A DNA stretch of 64,000 nt from Anastrepha obliqua (Eukaryota > Arthropoda > Insecta > Diptera > Tephritidae). Below, in pieces: positions 24,746-35,552 of the stretch (position 1 is the first letter of the stretch; every line of letters begins with the position of its first letter). Location of the stretch: the NCBI RefSeq assembly GCF_027943255.1, contig NC_072896.1, forward strand, positions 39,768,501-39,832,500, written 5' to 3'. The notes under the pieces were generated by a model. That model saw only the letters and a list, made by a program, of their open reading frames with translations. It was not told where the DNA came from and did no database searches. The translations under genes and the position numbers were made by a program.

Positions 24746-25215
24746 ATTCCAATGGACTTCTGGGATATATCGCCTTTGTAAATAATGCAAAAGTCAATAT
24801 TTTCACCTTCGGAAGAGGACACAGTGCTTTGCCTGTTCTTCGGTTTTACACGAACTTTCCGCTTCTTTTCATCTCTGCGTAAATCGAAAACAACTTCAGG
24901 CGTTGTTAAAATGCTGCTTCATGTAGGTTTGCCTTTTTGGTTGCTGTACCAAATTTAAATAGGCAAATTTCCTTTAGTGTATTAAGAAGTGATGCGGTTG
25001 ATATACTGACAGCTGATTTGTTTTTGCCAATTCAGAAGCTTCAACGTTGTCACCACTTTATGGGCAGATAGCGTGATATCACCACTGGTGCAACTCGTTG
25101 CAACTCGTTTTCGACATTTTTATACCGATTTCCTTTTTCTTAATTGCTTCCAAAATATCATCATAATCAAGGAATAGCTCATTCTTTGTATAATATAACT
25201 TTTGTATAATTTTAA
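24746..25215. other. intergenic DNA left of piggyBac
   Basis: No gene assigned. Minus-strand fragments such as DYDDILEAIKKKEIG can be read but are broken by stops. The stretch ends at the TTAA target site (25,212-25,215). Confidence 0.4.
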
Positions 25216-25614
25216 CCCTGCTTTAATAACCCCATTGAAAGTTACTAAGAAGATAACCATTCGTCTTTGAGACGTATTATTGTTTTCTTAATAGGACAAC
25301 ATATTTTTAACTATGCTTTAGCTTTTTTGAACTTACGTGGAATTTTTATATATTTTCTTATTATTTAAAGGCATTTATTATTAAACATTTTTTATTAAAA
25401 AACAAAAAGCCAACAAATTCAGTCTTCCTATAAAATAAAATAAAAACTCTTAGTTTTTTAAGAAAAAACTAAAATGAACACATTTTTATTACTTTTCTTC
25501 CTTGTTTAAACATTAAAATAAAGATATATACATTTTTTTTAAGCTTGCAATGTACAAATTTTACATATGGGGTTCTTGCATTTGGCGCATACCATTTTTG
25601 ATATTCGTCTTATA

Positions 25615-26085
25615 TTAGAGGGACAATATGAACAATATCTGTTTTTGTTGGTCCATATTCTTCTCTGTTTTCTTTATTACTGTCTTCGAGCTCTTGCGGC
25701 AATGGATTTTTATATTCCGCTTCAAAGCATTACTCATATTGGAAGCCTCTAATCGCTTTTTCATCGAAGGTGACGTCAATGAATTAGACAAAGTTTTCAT
25801 ATACTCTCTTCGAATTAGCGGCTTCTGATTTCTGGACTGCAGGTTGTGGCAATATATTACATAAGACTTTGTGAAGGCTATGTTGAGCATTCCATAAATT
25901 ACTGCCATAGGCCACCTGTTAGTTTTTCTAGAGCACGACATTGTTGAACACTTATGGTCGAGCGTGTCGACTCCTCCTTTTGTTTGGTTATAATATAAAA
26001 TCATGTCTGGCTTTCCTTGATTGTTCCCTTTTCATTACAGATGAGAGCATGAAAACCATTTTAGACGGCTTTGGTTTATATGACA
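25615..26085 (-). pseudogene. piggyBac transposase, C-terminal part
   Basis: The reading begins next to the Helitron with YKPKPSKMVFMLSS, shifts frame, and continues GKPDMILYYNQTKGGVDTLD, then RWPMAVIYGMLNIAF. The YNxTKGGVDTxD motif carries the last catalytic Asp region of piggyBac (DDE_Tnp_1_7) transposases. The tail (25,690-25,615) is Lys- and Ser-rich, with no Cys-rich zinc finger, so the usual C-terminal ring-like domain is lost or decayed. Confidence 0.85.
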
Positions 26086-28030
26086 CTAGCGAAAACCCGC
26101 CCGTTCCGCTGGTCGTCTTTAAAAAAATCTAGATTAATTAATTAAATTAAGCCGAAAAATACTGTGTGTATTTTATAAATATTCTCCCGCATGAATAGTA
26201 ATGAAAGAAGTTTTAAATAGTAGTAGCAATTAAAAAACGTTTGATGTGATTTACTTTATTACTTTTTTTATTGTAATGCTCTTTGGTATACAATTTTCTT
26301 CGTTTTTCCATGCGTTGTTGAATAAATGAACAATACCGATGGCTTACCAACTCTTGAGCATGAAACATAAAGTTGGCCATGAGAAAAATATGGGTATTCT
26401 AAATCAATACCACAAATTGATAAAGTTTGGCCTTGTGACTTATTACTAGTAATCGCGAATGCAAGGTGAAGAGGAAATTGAAGACGTTTGAATTCAAACG
26501 GCATATCCGATGGTATTATTGGTATTTGCGGTATTAAAACGTCTTCACCAGAGTATTTTCCATTCAAAATTGTTGCTTCAATGACGTTATTCATCAATCT
26601 CTTAACTGTTAATTGAGTGCCATTACATAGTCGTGGTTGATTTATGTTTCTCAACATAATAATCGGTGCTCCTATTTTCAAGTTTAGCATGTGTGGCGGT
26701 AATCCAGGTAAATCAAAGGAATTCAAAAATTCAGTGGGATAATTTACAATATCATCTTGATTTGTAACAGTGTCAACGGATATGTTTGTTCTGGACTTGG
26801 TATGTTAGCCAAAATAGCCGCATTCCTTTAAATTATCGACGGGAACTTTGCCATTTCCATTATCCAATAATTGCTGTGAAAATTCAGCAGCTGATGGATC
26901 ATTTTGCACTAGAACACGTACATTTGTAGTTAGTTTGAGTGTTTGAACATGTGTCCACAAATATGATGATTTCAAACATGCAGCCAATTCATCTGCTACA
27001 GTTGCTCGAGGAGTAACAGGCAGTGTTTGTCTAAAATCACCTGCCAGCAGCACTAAGGCACGACCAAACATTTAATTTTTACTACGTAAATCTCGTAATG
27101 TCCTATCAAGCGCTTCCAGTGACTTTTTATGTGCCATTGTGCACTCATCCCATACAATTACGTATGCGAAAAAGCGGAGAAGGAGAAGAGAACTGTTCTA
27201 TTCCCCCCCGCTTTAACCCAGCTATGTGTTCAGGTGCAAATGACTTTTTTGCGTGAAGTCTGATATAAAATAAGTTCTATTTACTCTTCTTAAATTTATT
27301 TAACTTTAAAAAATTTAAAATTTTTTTAGAATTTTTTTTTTAATTTTTAATAATAAGTGGTCTTCCTCTTCCTGTAGCTATTCCTTTTCCTCTTCCATCT
27401 CCAGCTCCATCTCCTTTCTTTATCTCGGAAACGGGCAGTAAAAATTACTTCACTTAAAAGCTTTCATCAACAGCTTCCATCTGATACCCATATTGTACAA
27501 ACACATCCAAGGGTACCTTGGTCCACCTTTTCGGCTATATCTCGAGACCCTGGTCACTCAGAGATCTAAAAAATAATCTGTATTAAAGCACTCATCAGTA
27601 GCTTTGATTTGATACCCACAATGTAAAAATACGTCCTAGGGTTACCCGGGTCCTCGTTTTGGCCTTCGGCAGCGCCACCTGGTGGCGAGTGGAATCAATA
27701 AGCATATTATACTAACCTTCACCGTGGAAAAATATATATATATACCAAATTTCATAATAATCGGCCCAGACATATACGACCAAAATGTATTCAATTCTAA
27801 TGAATGCTATGTGTGGTACAAAAAATGCGTGCGGCAAATAGCAAAAACACACTCACTTAACCGACGCACCGCACACACACGCGTTATCGGATTTCAACCA
27901 AACTTCACAGAAACCTTTGCCAAAGAAACACCAACAATGTGTGAAACTTTCATTGTTTTCCTTACACGCGTTGCTGAGATTACCCCGGAGACATGCACAC
28001 TTTTTTTCGGCTTAATTTTTATCTATACTA
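26086..28030 (-). mobile_element. decayed autonomous-type Helitron
   Basis: On the minus strand a 3' end GGCGGGTTTTCGCTAG closes at 26,086 and is followed by T, as expected for Helitrons. A helicase pseudogene lies at 26,268-27,180. A CT-rich low-complexity tract (27,361-27,425) and two diverged repeat units like those of the other Helitrons (27,455-27,665) follow. The right boundary is taken as the start of the next Helitron and may hide a lost 5' end. Confidence 0.6.
26268..27180 (-). pseudogene. Helitron PIF1-like helicase, C-terminal half
   Basis: In order: VWDECTMAHKKSLEALDRTL (Walker B-like, 27,165-27,110), LVLLAGDFRQTLPV (27,060-27,010), LTTNVRV (near 26,925), then after a frameshift NYPTEFLNSF and LPPHMLNLKIGAPIIMLRN (26,745-26,650). 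Last is AFAITSNKSQGQTL with YVSCSRV (to 26,340). These are the motifs of the PIF1-family helicase domain of Helitron Rep/Hel proteins. The Walker A region and the whole Rep nuclease are missing, and a stop lies near 27,072. Inactive. Confidence 0.85.
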
Positions 28031-30830
28031 TCTATACTAATATTATAAAGAGGAAAACTTTGTTTGTTTGTTTGTTACGAATAGGCTCAAAAACTACTGG
28101 ACCGATTTTAAAAATTCTTTCACCATTCGAAAGCTACATCATCCACGAGTAACATGGATCATATTTTATTTTGGAAATAGGGCTCGAGATATAGGTCAAA
28201 ACGTGGACCCGGGTAACCTTCGGATGTGTATGTACAATATGGGTATCAAATGGAAGCTGTTGGTGAATGCTTTAGTCCAGAGTATCTTTCATGCCGCTCC
28301 GTGACTAGGGTCTCGAGATAGAGACCAAAACGTGGACCCTAGAATGTGTTTGTACAATATGGATATCAAATTGAAGCTGTTGGTGAATGCTTTAGTACAG
28401 AGTATTTTTCATGCCGCTCCGTGACTGGGGTCTCGAGATATAGTTCAAAACGTGGACCCGGGTAACCTTTGGTTGTGTATGTACAATATGGGTATCAAAT
28501 GAAAGCTGTTGATAAGTGCTTTAATACGGGGTAATTTTCATACCTATTGATGACTAGGGTCTGGAAATATATGCCAAAACGTGGACCCGCCGTGTCTTTG
28601 AACCGAATTAAACCAAACTTACACACATTGTTAAGGAGGTATTGAAGATGGTTTCCGTATAGTATGGATACCTATTGGTAGATAGGGTCTCGCGATATAG
28701 GTCAAAACGTGGACCCGGGTAACCTTCGGATGTGTATGTACAATATGGGTATCAAATGGAAGCTGTTGGTGAATGCTTTAGTTCAGAGTATTTCCATCCG
28801 CTCCGTGACTAGGGTCTCGAGATAGAGACCAAAACGTGGACCCTAGAATGTGTTTGTACAATATGGATATCACATGAAAGCTGTTGATAAGTGCTTTAAT
28901 ACGGGATAATTTTCATACCTATTGATGACTAGGGTCTCGAAATATATGCCAAAACGTGGACCCGCCGTGACTTTGCACCGAATTAAACCAAACTTACACA
29001 CATTGTTAAGTAGGTATTGAAGATGGTTTCCGTATAGTATAGATACCTATTGGTAGATAGGGTCTCGAGATATAGGTCAAAACGTGGACCCGGGTAACCT
29101 TCGGATGTGTATGTACAATATGGGTATCAAATGAAAGCTGTTGATAAGTGCTTTAATACGGGGTAATTTTCATACCTATTGATGACTAGGGTCTGGAAAT
29201 ATATGCCAAAACGTGGACCCGCCGTGTCTTTGCACCGAATTAAACCAAACTTACACACATTGTTAAGGAGGTATTGAAGATGGTTTCCGTATAGTATGGA
29301 TACCTATTGGTAGATAGGGTCTCGAGATATAGGTCAAAACGTGGACCCGGGTAACCTTCGGATGTGTATGTACAATATGGGTATCAAATGGAAGCTGTTG
29401 GTGAATGCTTTAGTTCAGAGTATTTCCATCCGCTCCGTGACTAGGGTCTCGAGATAGAGACCAAAACGTGGACCCTAGAATGTGTTTGTACAATATGGAT
29501 ATCAAATGAAAGCTGTTGATAAGTGCTTTAATATGGGGTAATTTTCATACCTATTGATGACTAGGGTCTGGAAATATATGCCAAAACGTGGACCCGCCGT
29601 GTCTTTGCACCGAATTAAACCAAACTTACACACATTCTTAAGTAGATATTGAAGATGATTTCCGTATAGTTTGAATACCTATTGGTAGATAGGGTCTCGA
29701 GATATAGGTCAAAACGTGGACCCGGGTAACCTTCGGATGTGTATGTACAATATGGGTATCAAATGGAAGCTGTTGGTGAATGCTTTAGTTCAGAGTATTT
29801 TTCATGCCACTCCGTGACTAGGGTCTCGAGATAGAGACCAAAACGTGGAGCCTAGAATGTGTTTGTACAATATGGATATCAAATTGAAGCTGTTGGGGAA
29901 TGCTTTAGTACAGAGTATTTTTCATGCCGCTCCGTGACTGGGGTCTCGAGATATAGGTCAAAACGTGGACCCGGGTAACCTTTGGTTGTGTATGTACAAT
30001 ATGGGTATCAAATGAAAGCTGTTGATAAGTGCTTTAATACGGGGTAATTTTCATACCTATTGATGACTAGGGTCTCGAAATATATGCCAAAACGTGGACC
30101 CGCCGTGTCTTTGCACCGAATTAAACCAAACTTACGCACATTGTTAAGTAAGTATTGAAAATGGGTTTCGTAAAGTTTGGTTGTAATTCGGAGCACTGGC
30201 AACGGGTACAGCGTTCTTTTGAACCAGCCATAATGTCGCTTACTTTTTTAACGCTTGGGGCGGAACTGAACTGTCAAATTGACAGTGTGAGTTACAATGG
30301 GTCTATATTTCTTTCTGATTTGGATGCCATAAGGAAAACACGTAAGTGCAACATGTAAAAATTGTTTGTGAATTTTTTTGGAGTGGATTTTGGAACAGTG
30401 AATAATTTCTTACGAAATTTGAGAATTTAATGTGAAATCCGAATGAAATTATGTGTTCGTGGAAAAAACAATTTTTTTCGTTTTTTTTTTTTTTGAAAAA
30501 TATAAATGGATAATGGTTAAAAAAGCTCCAATGCTTAATAAAACATATAAATTGAAACGAAAAATTCATGGATGATCAGGAAAAAGACGGTTGTTTCTTA
30601 GTTATTCATTTGCGTTGATTTGAAATTTAAAAACAATCTTCTTTTTTCCTGATTTTCAATTTGTATTTTATATTTACTCAAAAACAAATAGAAAAACAAA
30701 AAATATTGTTTATGCCAAAGCGATTGAATAAAGAATAAAGAAATAAATAATATGAAAACCATATATTTTCTGTTCTAAACCATATCTATTCTATTTTAGT
30801 GTGCCCAGCGAAGGGGGCGGGGTTTGCTAG
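28031..30830 (+). mobile_element. non-autonomous Helitron with long internal tandem array
   Basis: Starts TCTATACTAATATTATAAAG after an A (28,030) and ends GGGTTTGCTAG before a T (30,831): Helitron ends in an A/T target. It is the same family as the minus-strand element at 1.6-3.4 kb and 1 kb longer because the internal repeat array (28,170-30,140) has about 15 units rather than about eight. It lies inside the piggyBac transposase gene. Confidence 0.88.
28170..30140 (+). repeat. tandem 120-130 bp array in Helitron
   Basis: Units share AAAACGTGGACCC, TACAATATGGGTATCAAATG and GGTCTCGAGATA. At least three unit types recur in a patterned order, giving a higher-order repeat of a few hundred bp. 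Confidence 0.85.
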
Positions 30831-31692
30831 TATATAATATATAGATAAGCGTCAGGGGTGCATCACAACAAAAGAATCGACTTCCAGCCTGTCGCGAACG
30901 TGAGTTTTTTATTATTTCCGGAAATTCACTTTGGTTTGACCTTATAGTCCCCACAAGAGTCAATTTGCATGCTTATTTAAGTAAGCTCTTTGCCAATGGA
31001 ATTGTTGTAAACCAATTGACACAAGTAATATTGCGAGAAGTACCATGTATTGGTTTTGATAAATCTTTGATATAATATTCCGCCAAAGGGACATCATCGG
31101 TTGTATCTGTTGGTTTGGCATCGAACATACATATATTTTGTAGCACTGTCGCAAATCATTACAATTTTTATTCCATATTTGCTCGGCTTATTGGGAATGT
31201 ACATCTTAAATGATCATCGCCCACGAAAACCCAGCAATGCTCATCAATTGCAGTGTGCGATTCCGGTGTGTTACAGGTTTTGCATTGTTGAATATATCCC
31301 AAACTTTCCTGACAGGTACAAATCTAGCATTTTGTCGAAGAGAAGGTCGGACCGCTTTGTCATCCATTCGCAGGCATCGAATCAAAGAATTAAATCTATT
31401 ACGACTCATTGCCGCAGTGTACCGTGTTCCACTAAAGGTATTGTTAAACATTTCTTCGGTTGTTAAATGGTTATCTTTTAACGCCGCTGTCAAAGCAAGT
31501 ATCCCAATCAGAGCGCGAACTTCATGCACATTTGTGTCTCTAAAAGTGGTTTTTGTAATGTTGCCTTTACGATTCAGGGATATTTCCGCATTCCTCCTTT
31601 CATAATTTCAATAATAATATCGTCAATACAAAAAGCATCGACGTTAATGATTTACACTGTCTAGTATGGCCTCTCGCCATTCGAACAATATA
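30831..31692 (-). pseudogene. piggyBac transposase, middle part
   Basis: From 31,529 down: VRALIGILALTAALKDNH, MSRNRFNSLIRCLRMDD and FVPVRKVWDIFN (typical piggyBac N-domain to first catalytic region). After frameshifts come HGTSRNI-like sequence and WFTTIPLA-like sequence in 31,154-30,960. Then LTLVGTIRSNQSEFPEIIK and CCDAPLTLI lead up to the Helitron junction. The next expected residues (YKPKPSK) resume at 26,085, proving the Helitron material was inserted in the coding sequence. Confidence 0.85.
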
Positions 31693-32827
31693 CAGGGTGA
31701 ACGATATGAAGTGTTACCAACTACCAACTGCTTGTATCTGTAAAACAGCTCATGATATCAACGTCAATATTGTCTAATGACAGTTCAATATATTGTTTAT
31801 AAGCCATCAAAAACATTTTCGTCTCAATTTTGTAGAATTTTTTTTTCTGACATGGAATTCAAATGTAATAGTGTGATTGCGTTATATTTGGCTGGAGAAT
31901 CACAAACACCCATTGTTCGTGAGCTCAGTCACCTCAAAGTGAATAAAATGTTTGTGTATCGCACTATAAAACGTTACATTGATACTGGTAGCATTGCAAA
32001 ACGCTATGGAGGTGGACCAAAAAGAACCGCAACAACGCCAGAAATGGTTCGGTGAAGGCTCGACTTGAACGAAATCGCAAGACAGAATTCGACGCATATT
32101 GAATAATGAGCTCAAGGAGAAGGCTTACAAGTTCCAAAAAGCGCACGATATTTCACCCCAGCAAAAAAAGTTCGGTGCGAAAGAGCAAAGGAGACATTCT
32201 AGTAGATTTGAAGACACGCCATCCAATGACTATTGTAGAAGCTGTCAGGATATAAATATAATAGGAGGAGAAAATTGAACACTTTATATTCGGGTGCATG
32301 GCTCTGAATAAAATGTTTGTGTATCGCACTATAAAACGTTACAATGATACTGGTAGCATTGCAAAACGCTATGGTGGTGGACCAAAAAAACCGCAACAAC
32401 GCCAGAATTGGTTCGGAAAGTGAAGGCTCGACTTGAACGAAGTCCTCGTCGAAGTGGAAGAAAAATGGCCAAAGAACTGAAAATATCGCAAGACAGCATT
32501 CAAGGCTCAAGGTCAAGGTTTACAAGTTCCAAAAAGCACACGACCCCAGCAAAAAACAGTTCGGTGCGAAAGAGCAAAGGAGTTGTTGTGCTTGCATGAA
32601 CGGGGTGAATTTCCTAACATTGTGTTTTCTGATAAAAAAAATGTCCCAATTGAGCAGTTCATAAAGCAAAAAAGGCAAAAGGTGGTCATATCGAGCTAAG
32701 GTGAATATATGTATGTTAAAATTGTAATCATTTTTGAACAATTTTGTCTTTGAAATCAATAAAAACTAATTTAACACAAAGAAGTTATGGTGTTTTGAAT
32801 AGGTAACACTTCATATCATTCACCCTG
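31693..32827 (+). mobile_element. maT-like mariner nested in piggyBac, with internal duplication
   Basis: Inverted ends CAGGGTGAACGATATGAAGT and CAGGGTGAATGATATGAAGT are nearly identical over 26 bp and flanked by TA (31,691-31,692 and 32,828-32,829). The N-terminal transposase open frame (31,777-32,055) reads YLAGESQTPIVREL then FVYRTIKRYIDTGSIAK. The segment from FVYRTIKRY to KTATTPE is repeated at about 32,305-32,410. Between the copies lies about 90 bp resembling the zinc-knuckle end of the I/LOA-like LINE (32,228-32,307). The catalytic core is deleted. Confidence 0.85.
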
Positions 32828-33216
32828 TATATCGAAGAAACTCTGCCAGCGCCTTTACCTTTCGATGTTGTTCAGCAGTCCTTACTTTTGCTTCTAATAG
32901 TAGGCTCAGAGAACGTAAGTATACGTGAATCTTCACGAACACAATTAGTAGATGCTAAAGGTTGATTCTCAAATAAAGCTGTGTTTATATCAGGTTGTTG
33001 GATATCGATATCCTCATCTTCTATATCGCTATGAACATTATTCTCAAACACTATATTTTCAGTTTCGCTATTATTGTCAGATGAATTTGAATCTTCCGAT
33101 AAACCTTGTAAAAGCGCAGCAATTTGTGTATCCTCTAAACGTTCATTTCGGGCTATTGTTCTTCGTTTAACAAAAAAGATGCTAAAACAATAGCAAAACA
33201 AATTCATTTTCATCAA
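32828..33216 (-). pseudogene. piggyBac transposase, N-terminal part
   Basis: The first usable frame begins near 33,216 and gives an acidic Ser/Asp/Glu-rich N-terminus (SEDSNSSDNNSETEN, DIEDEDIDIQQP), typical of piggyBac transposases. It runs to the mariner insertion. About 180 bp separates it from the inverted end at 33,396, room for a promoter and 5' UTR. Confidence 0.75.
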
Positions 33217-33649
33217 GTGTTAAAGTTACACAAAAGCTAATCATATGTATTTGAGGCGTATGTAATAGCCAAAGCTTAACAACTACCACGGGCAACCTGC
33301 TGTAGACGACTGAGCAAAACGAAAATAACAATGGCTCCGAAAATACGCGCGAGACAAGTTCAAAAAGCAGACGTATAGTATGTTATCAAAGCAGGGTTAA
33401 ATAAAAATGGCTAAACTCCGAAGCGAAATTTTTCAGAATAACCATACATTTTACTAATTTACCAAAATTTTCCATGAAAACTAACAAATAGCACTAAGAG
33501 AAAAAAGCGACTCGTAATTCCCTAATTTTTTTATATAAAATGCCCGTGAATGATAATCACGATATACGAGTATGTATGCACAAAATTCCTTTTCCGAGAT
33601 TGTATAGTAATGATATACAATTCCGATAAGGATAATTACCTGCTAGAAT

Positions 33650-34160
33650 TCCTTAGATATTTATGAATAATAATTGCCAAGACAAATAGGTAACAATGCT
33701 ATTAAAAAATACAAAAATTCGTGATATTTGAAGAGCGCAAACAATAAGTGCGGCACGGTCTAGAATGACCCAACTCTCCCTATTGATACATTTACTTTGC
33801 CCCCAGTAAAATAATAACGAAAATGGCTTTATTTGTTGCTCAACATATTCTTCATGCAAGCCAATAAACTACGAATTCGCTTGAAGTAATTTTCGAAGCG
33901 CTATTGCTGCTCTGAAGTGGATACCTCCAAAAGGAGTAGTTTAAAGACTTCATCGGCTTCTTCATGTGTACGTTGACTTCGCCATTAATTCGATATTTTG
34001 ACTTCAACGCTAAAAGTTGAAATAAGTTAATCAATGCACTCCTGTTTCGATAATTCTCGCCGATATCGTAATAAATCATAGCACGAACATTTTCACGAGT
34101 TACATAATTCCATCTTTTGGGTGTAATTAGTTTTTCAACTCACTAGAAAAAGAACAAATG
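33650..34160 (-). pseudogene. mariner N-terminal remnant
   Basis: The minus strand gives AMIYYD at about 34,079 and a following stretch equivalent to the start of mariner transposases. The segment GTTTTTCAACTCACT near 34,130 and the stretch near 33,915-33,960 match the remnant at 44.6-45.7 kb. Heavily decayed; boundaries approximate. Confidence 0.45.
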
Positions 34161-34279
34161 AAGCTCGTAAGTGAAAGTAAGTAAAAGACAAGCCTCGTAC
34201 CTTAACTGTTTTCAGAATTTTGAAAATGTGTTACGCTATAGCAACGAAATCCTAAAAATATTTAAGTTTGCTGACAAGA

Positions 34280-34860
34280 TAAGCCGTCTGCCTGGATATA
34301 AGCCGATGAACCACGCTTGCTAATAGATGTCACCATGGCCTCATTAAGCAAATGTGTGGCAGAGACTTCTCTCGCTGGACAAAACCAACACTCTACAAGA
34401 CGCTCACCTTACCCGTGATGCTCAATGGCGCTGAAGCACGGGTTGTGTCGCAAACTGATGCAGCCGCTCTAGGAGTATTCGAAAGAAAGATACTTCGGAA
34501 AGCCGTCGGTCCTCTTTGTGTTGGCGATAATTACTACCACGGAATGAACCACGAGCTGGTTGAGCTGTACGACGATGTGGATATGACATAGCTAAGGGCA
34601 TCAATATTCAGCGCTTGCGCCGGCTGGGCAGCGACGAGCATATGGATGCAGAAGCTGGCCAACAAAGAAGGTGCTAAGATGGCAAGCTAGTGGACAACGA
34701 CGTACTGACCTTGGCTTGGTGTAACAAATTGGAGAACGCACGCAAAGCAGAGACGCCTGGCGAGACTTGTTTGCAGTCGGCATTAATGCGGTAAGGGGTT
34801 GTGATCCTTGAGCAGACCATATACATAAGTAAATAAGTAAGTAGCTCCCACATTTAAATA
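34280..34860 (+). pseudogene. LINE RT C-terminal fragment at the edge of duplication copy 1
   Basis: Reads FSRWTKPTLYKTLTLPVMLNG, split here as TLYKTLTLPVMLNGAEARVV, then QTDAAALGVFERKILRKAVG and LVELYDDVDM (34,352-34,591). Further decayed sequence follows to a CTTGAGCAGACCAT end near 34,820. An orthologous, more decayed piece lies at 56,540-57,150 in the same position relative to copy 2, so it was part of the duplicated segment. Confidence 0.7.
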
Positions 34861-35391
34861 CAGTGGACACTTCATGGAGGTTTACGGAAGATTTAATCAT
34901 CATAATCATACTCATATCGCAATGGCAACAAAGATTACACGCAATTTGAAATATTAATACTATTAATATACTTAAGGCAATGGCCAGTTGTCTAACCACT
35001 TCTTCAATCCAAAGAACGCCATAACTATATTGTTAAAGGTAATGGACATTTTCTTCTGCGGATCCTGAAATGAGATAACTGACCATTGGTTAGAGTGTTT
35101 CAGTTTGGATCGGGCTTCCTTAGACGTGCAAGCAAATGTAGCACTCCCTACTTCCGGCACCGAACTCACAAGAGAAAATGCTTAAATATTTCACACAGTT
35201 AAGATTGGCAAAATCCAATCAACCAATCTTGTATATACACATCCACATATTCATTTTAACTATGGAACTTCGTTAATTAAAATATTCTGTGATCCAGTAA
35301 CCCTTCAAAAATACTTACATATACAAACAAGAATTAAAAGTAAAGAAATTCCTATTTTCGGTAGAGTAAAAAGTTCTCTACGTATTTTCAA

Positions 35392-35397
35392 TTTATT
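35392..35397 (-). terminator. polyadenylation signal, paralogue 1
   Basis: AATAAA on the minus strand, 44 nt past the predicted stop codon. The same signal occurs at the same place in paralogue 2. Confidence 0.6.
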
Positions 35398-35440
35398 TCG
35401 AAAATCAAATTAACAAACACCAAACACCAAATACGAAACT

Positions 35441-35552
35441 TTACGGGAGCTTTTTTATGAAGCGTAACGTCTCATTTAAATTACCGTTCCGTATCATGAC
35501 ATCCGATCCACTAAAGACATATGTGTACAACATTCCATACTTTTTACTCCAC
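35441..35552 (-). CDS. paralogue 1 terminal exon: end of FReD
   Basis: 112 nt after acceptor TTTCTTAG. The first base completes an Arg codon from the previous exon, then WSKKYGMLYTYVFSGSDVMI and RNGNLNETLRFIKKLP follow, ending in TAA at 35,443-35,441. This corresponds to the final strand of FReDs, which usually ends in a MKIRP-like motif; here the end is diverged. RNGNLNET contains a possible N-glycosylation site (NET). The equivalent exon in paralogue 2 keeps length, frame and splice site. Confidence 0.75.

Larger units (their letters stand above)
25216..33396 (-). mobile_element. piggyBac element with nested insertions
   Basis: Both ends read CCCTGCTTTRATAAC inward and abut TTAA (25,212-25,215 and 33,397-33,400), the exact piggyBac target duplication. 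The transposase gene runs on the minus strand and is broken into three blocks: N-terminal (33,216-32,828), middle (31,692-30,831) and C-terminal (26,085-25,615). Helitron DNA separates the last two and a mariner the first two. Removing both insertions would leave about 2.3 kb, a normal piggyBac length. Frameshifts in the C-terminal block show decay beyond the insertions. Confidence 0.9.

Noticed and set aside
3166..28304. Matching open frames at 3,166-3,351 and 28,068-28,304
   Set aside because: Both lie in the 5' end of the Helitron family and reflect shared non-coding repeat sequence; the frames run into the tandem array.
34972..35169. 65-codon minus-strand open frame, also at 57,303-57,500, considered as a last exon or a small gene
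   Set aside because: It starts only at GTG, the three base differences I noted between copies all change residues, and a better terminal FReD exon with matching phase lies at 35,441-35,552.
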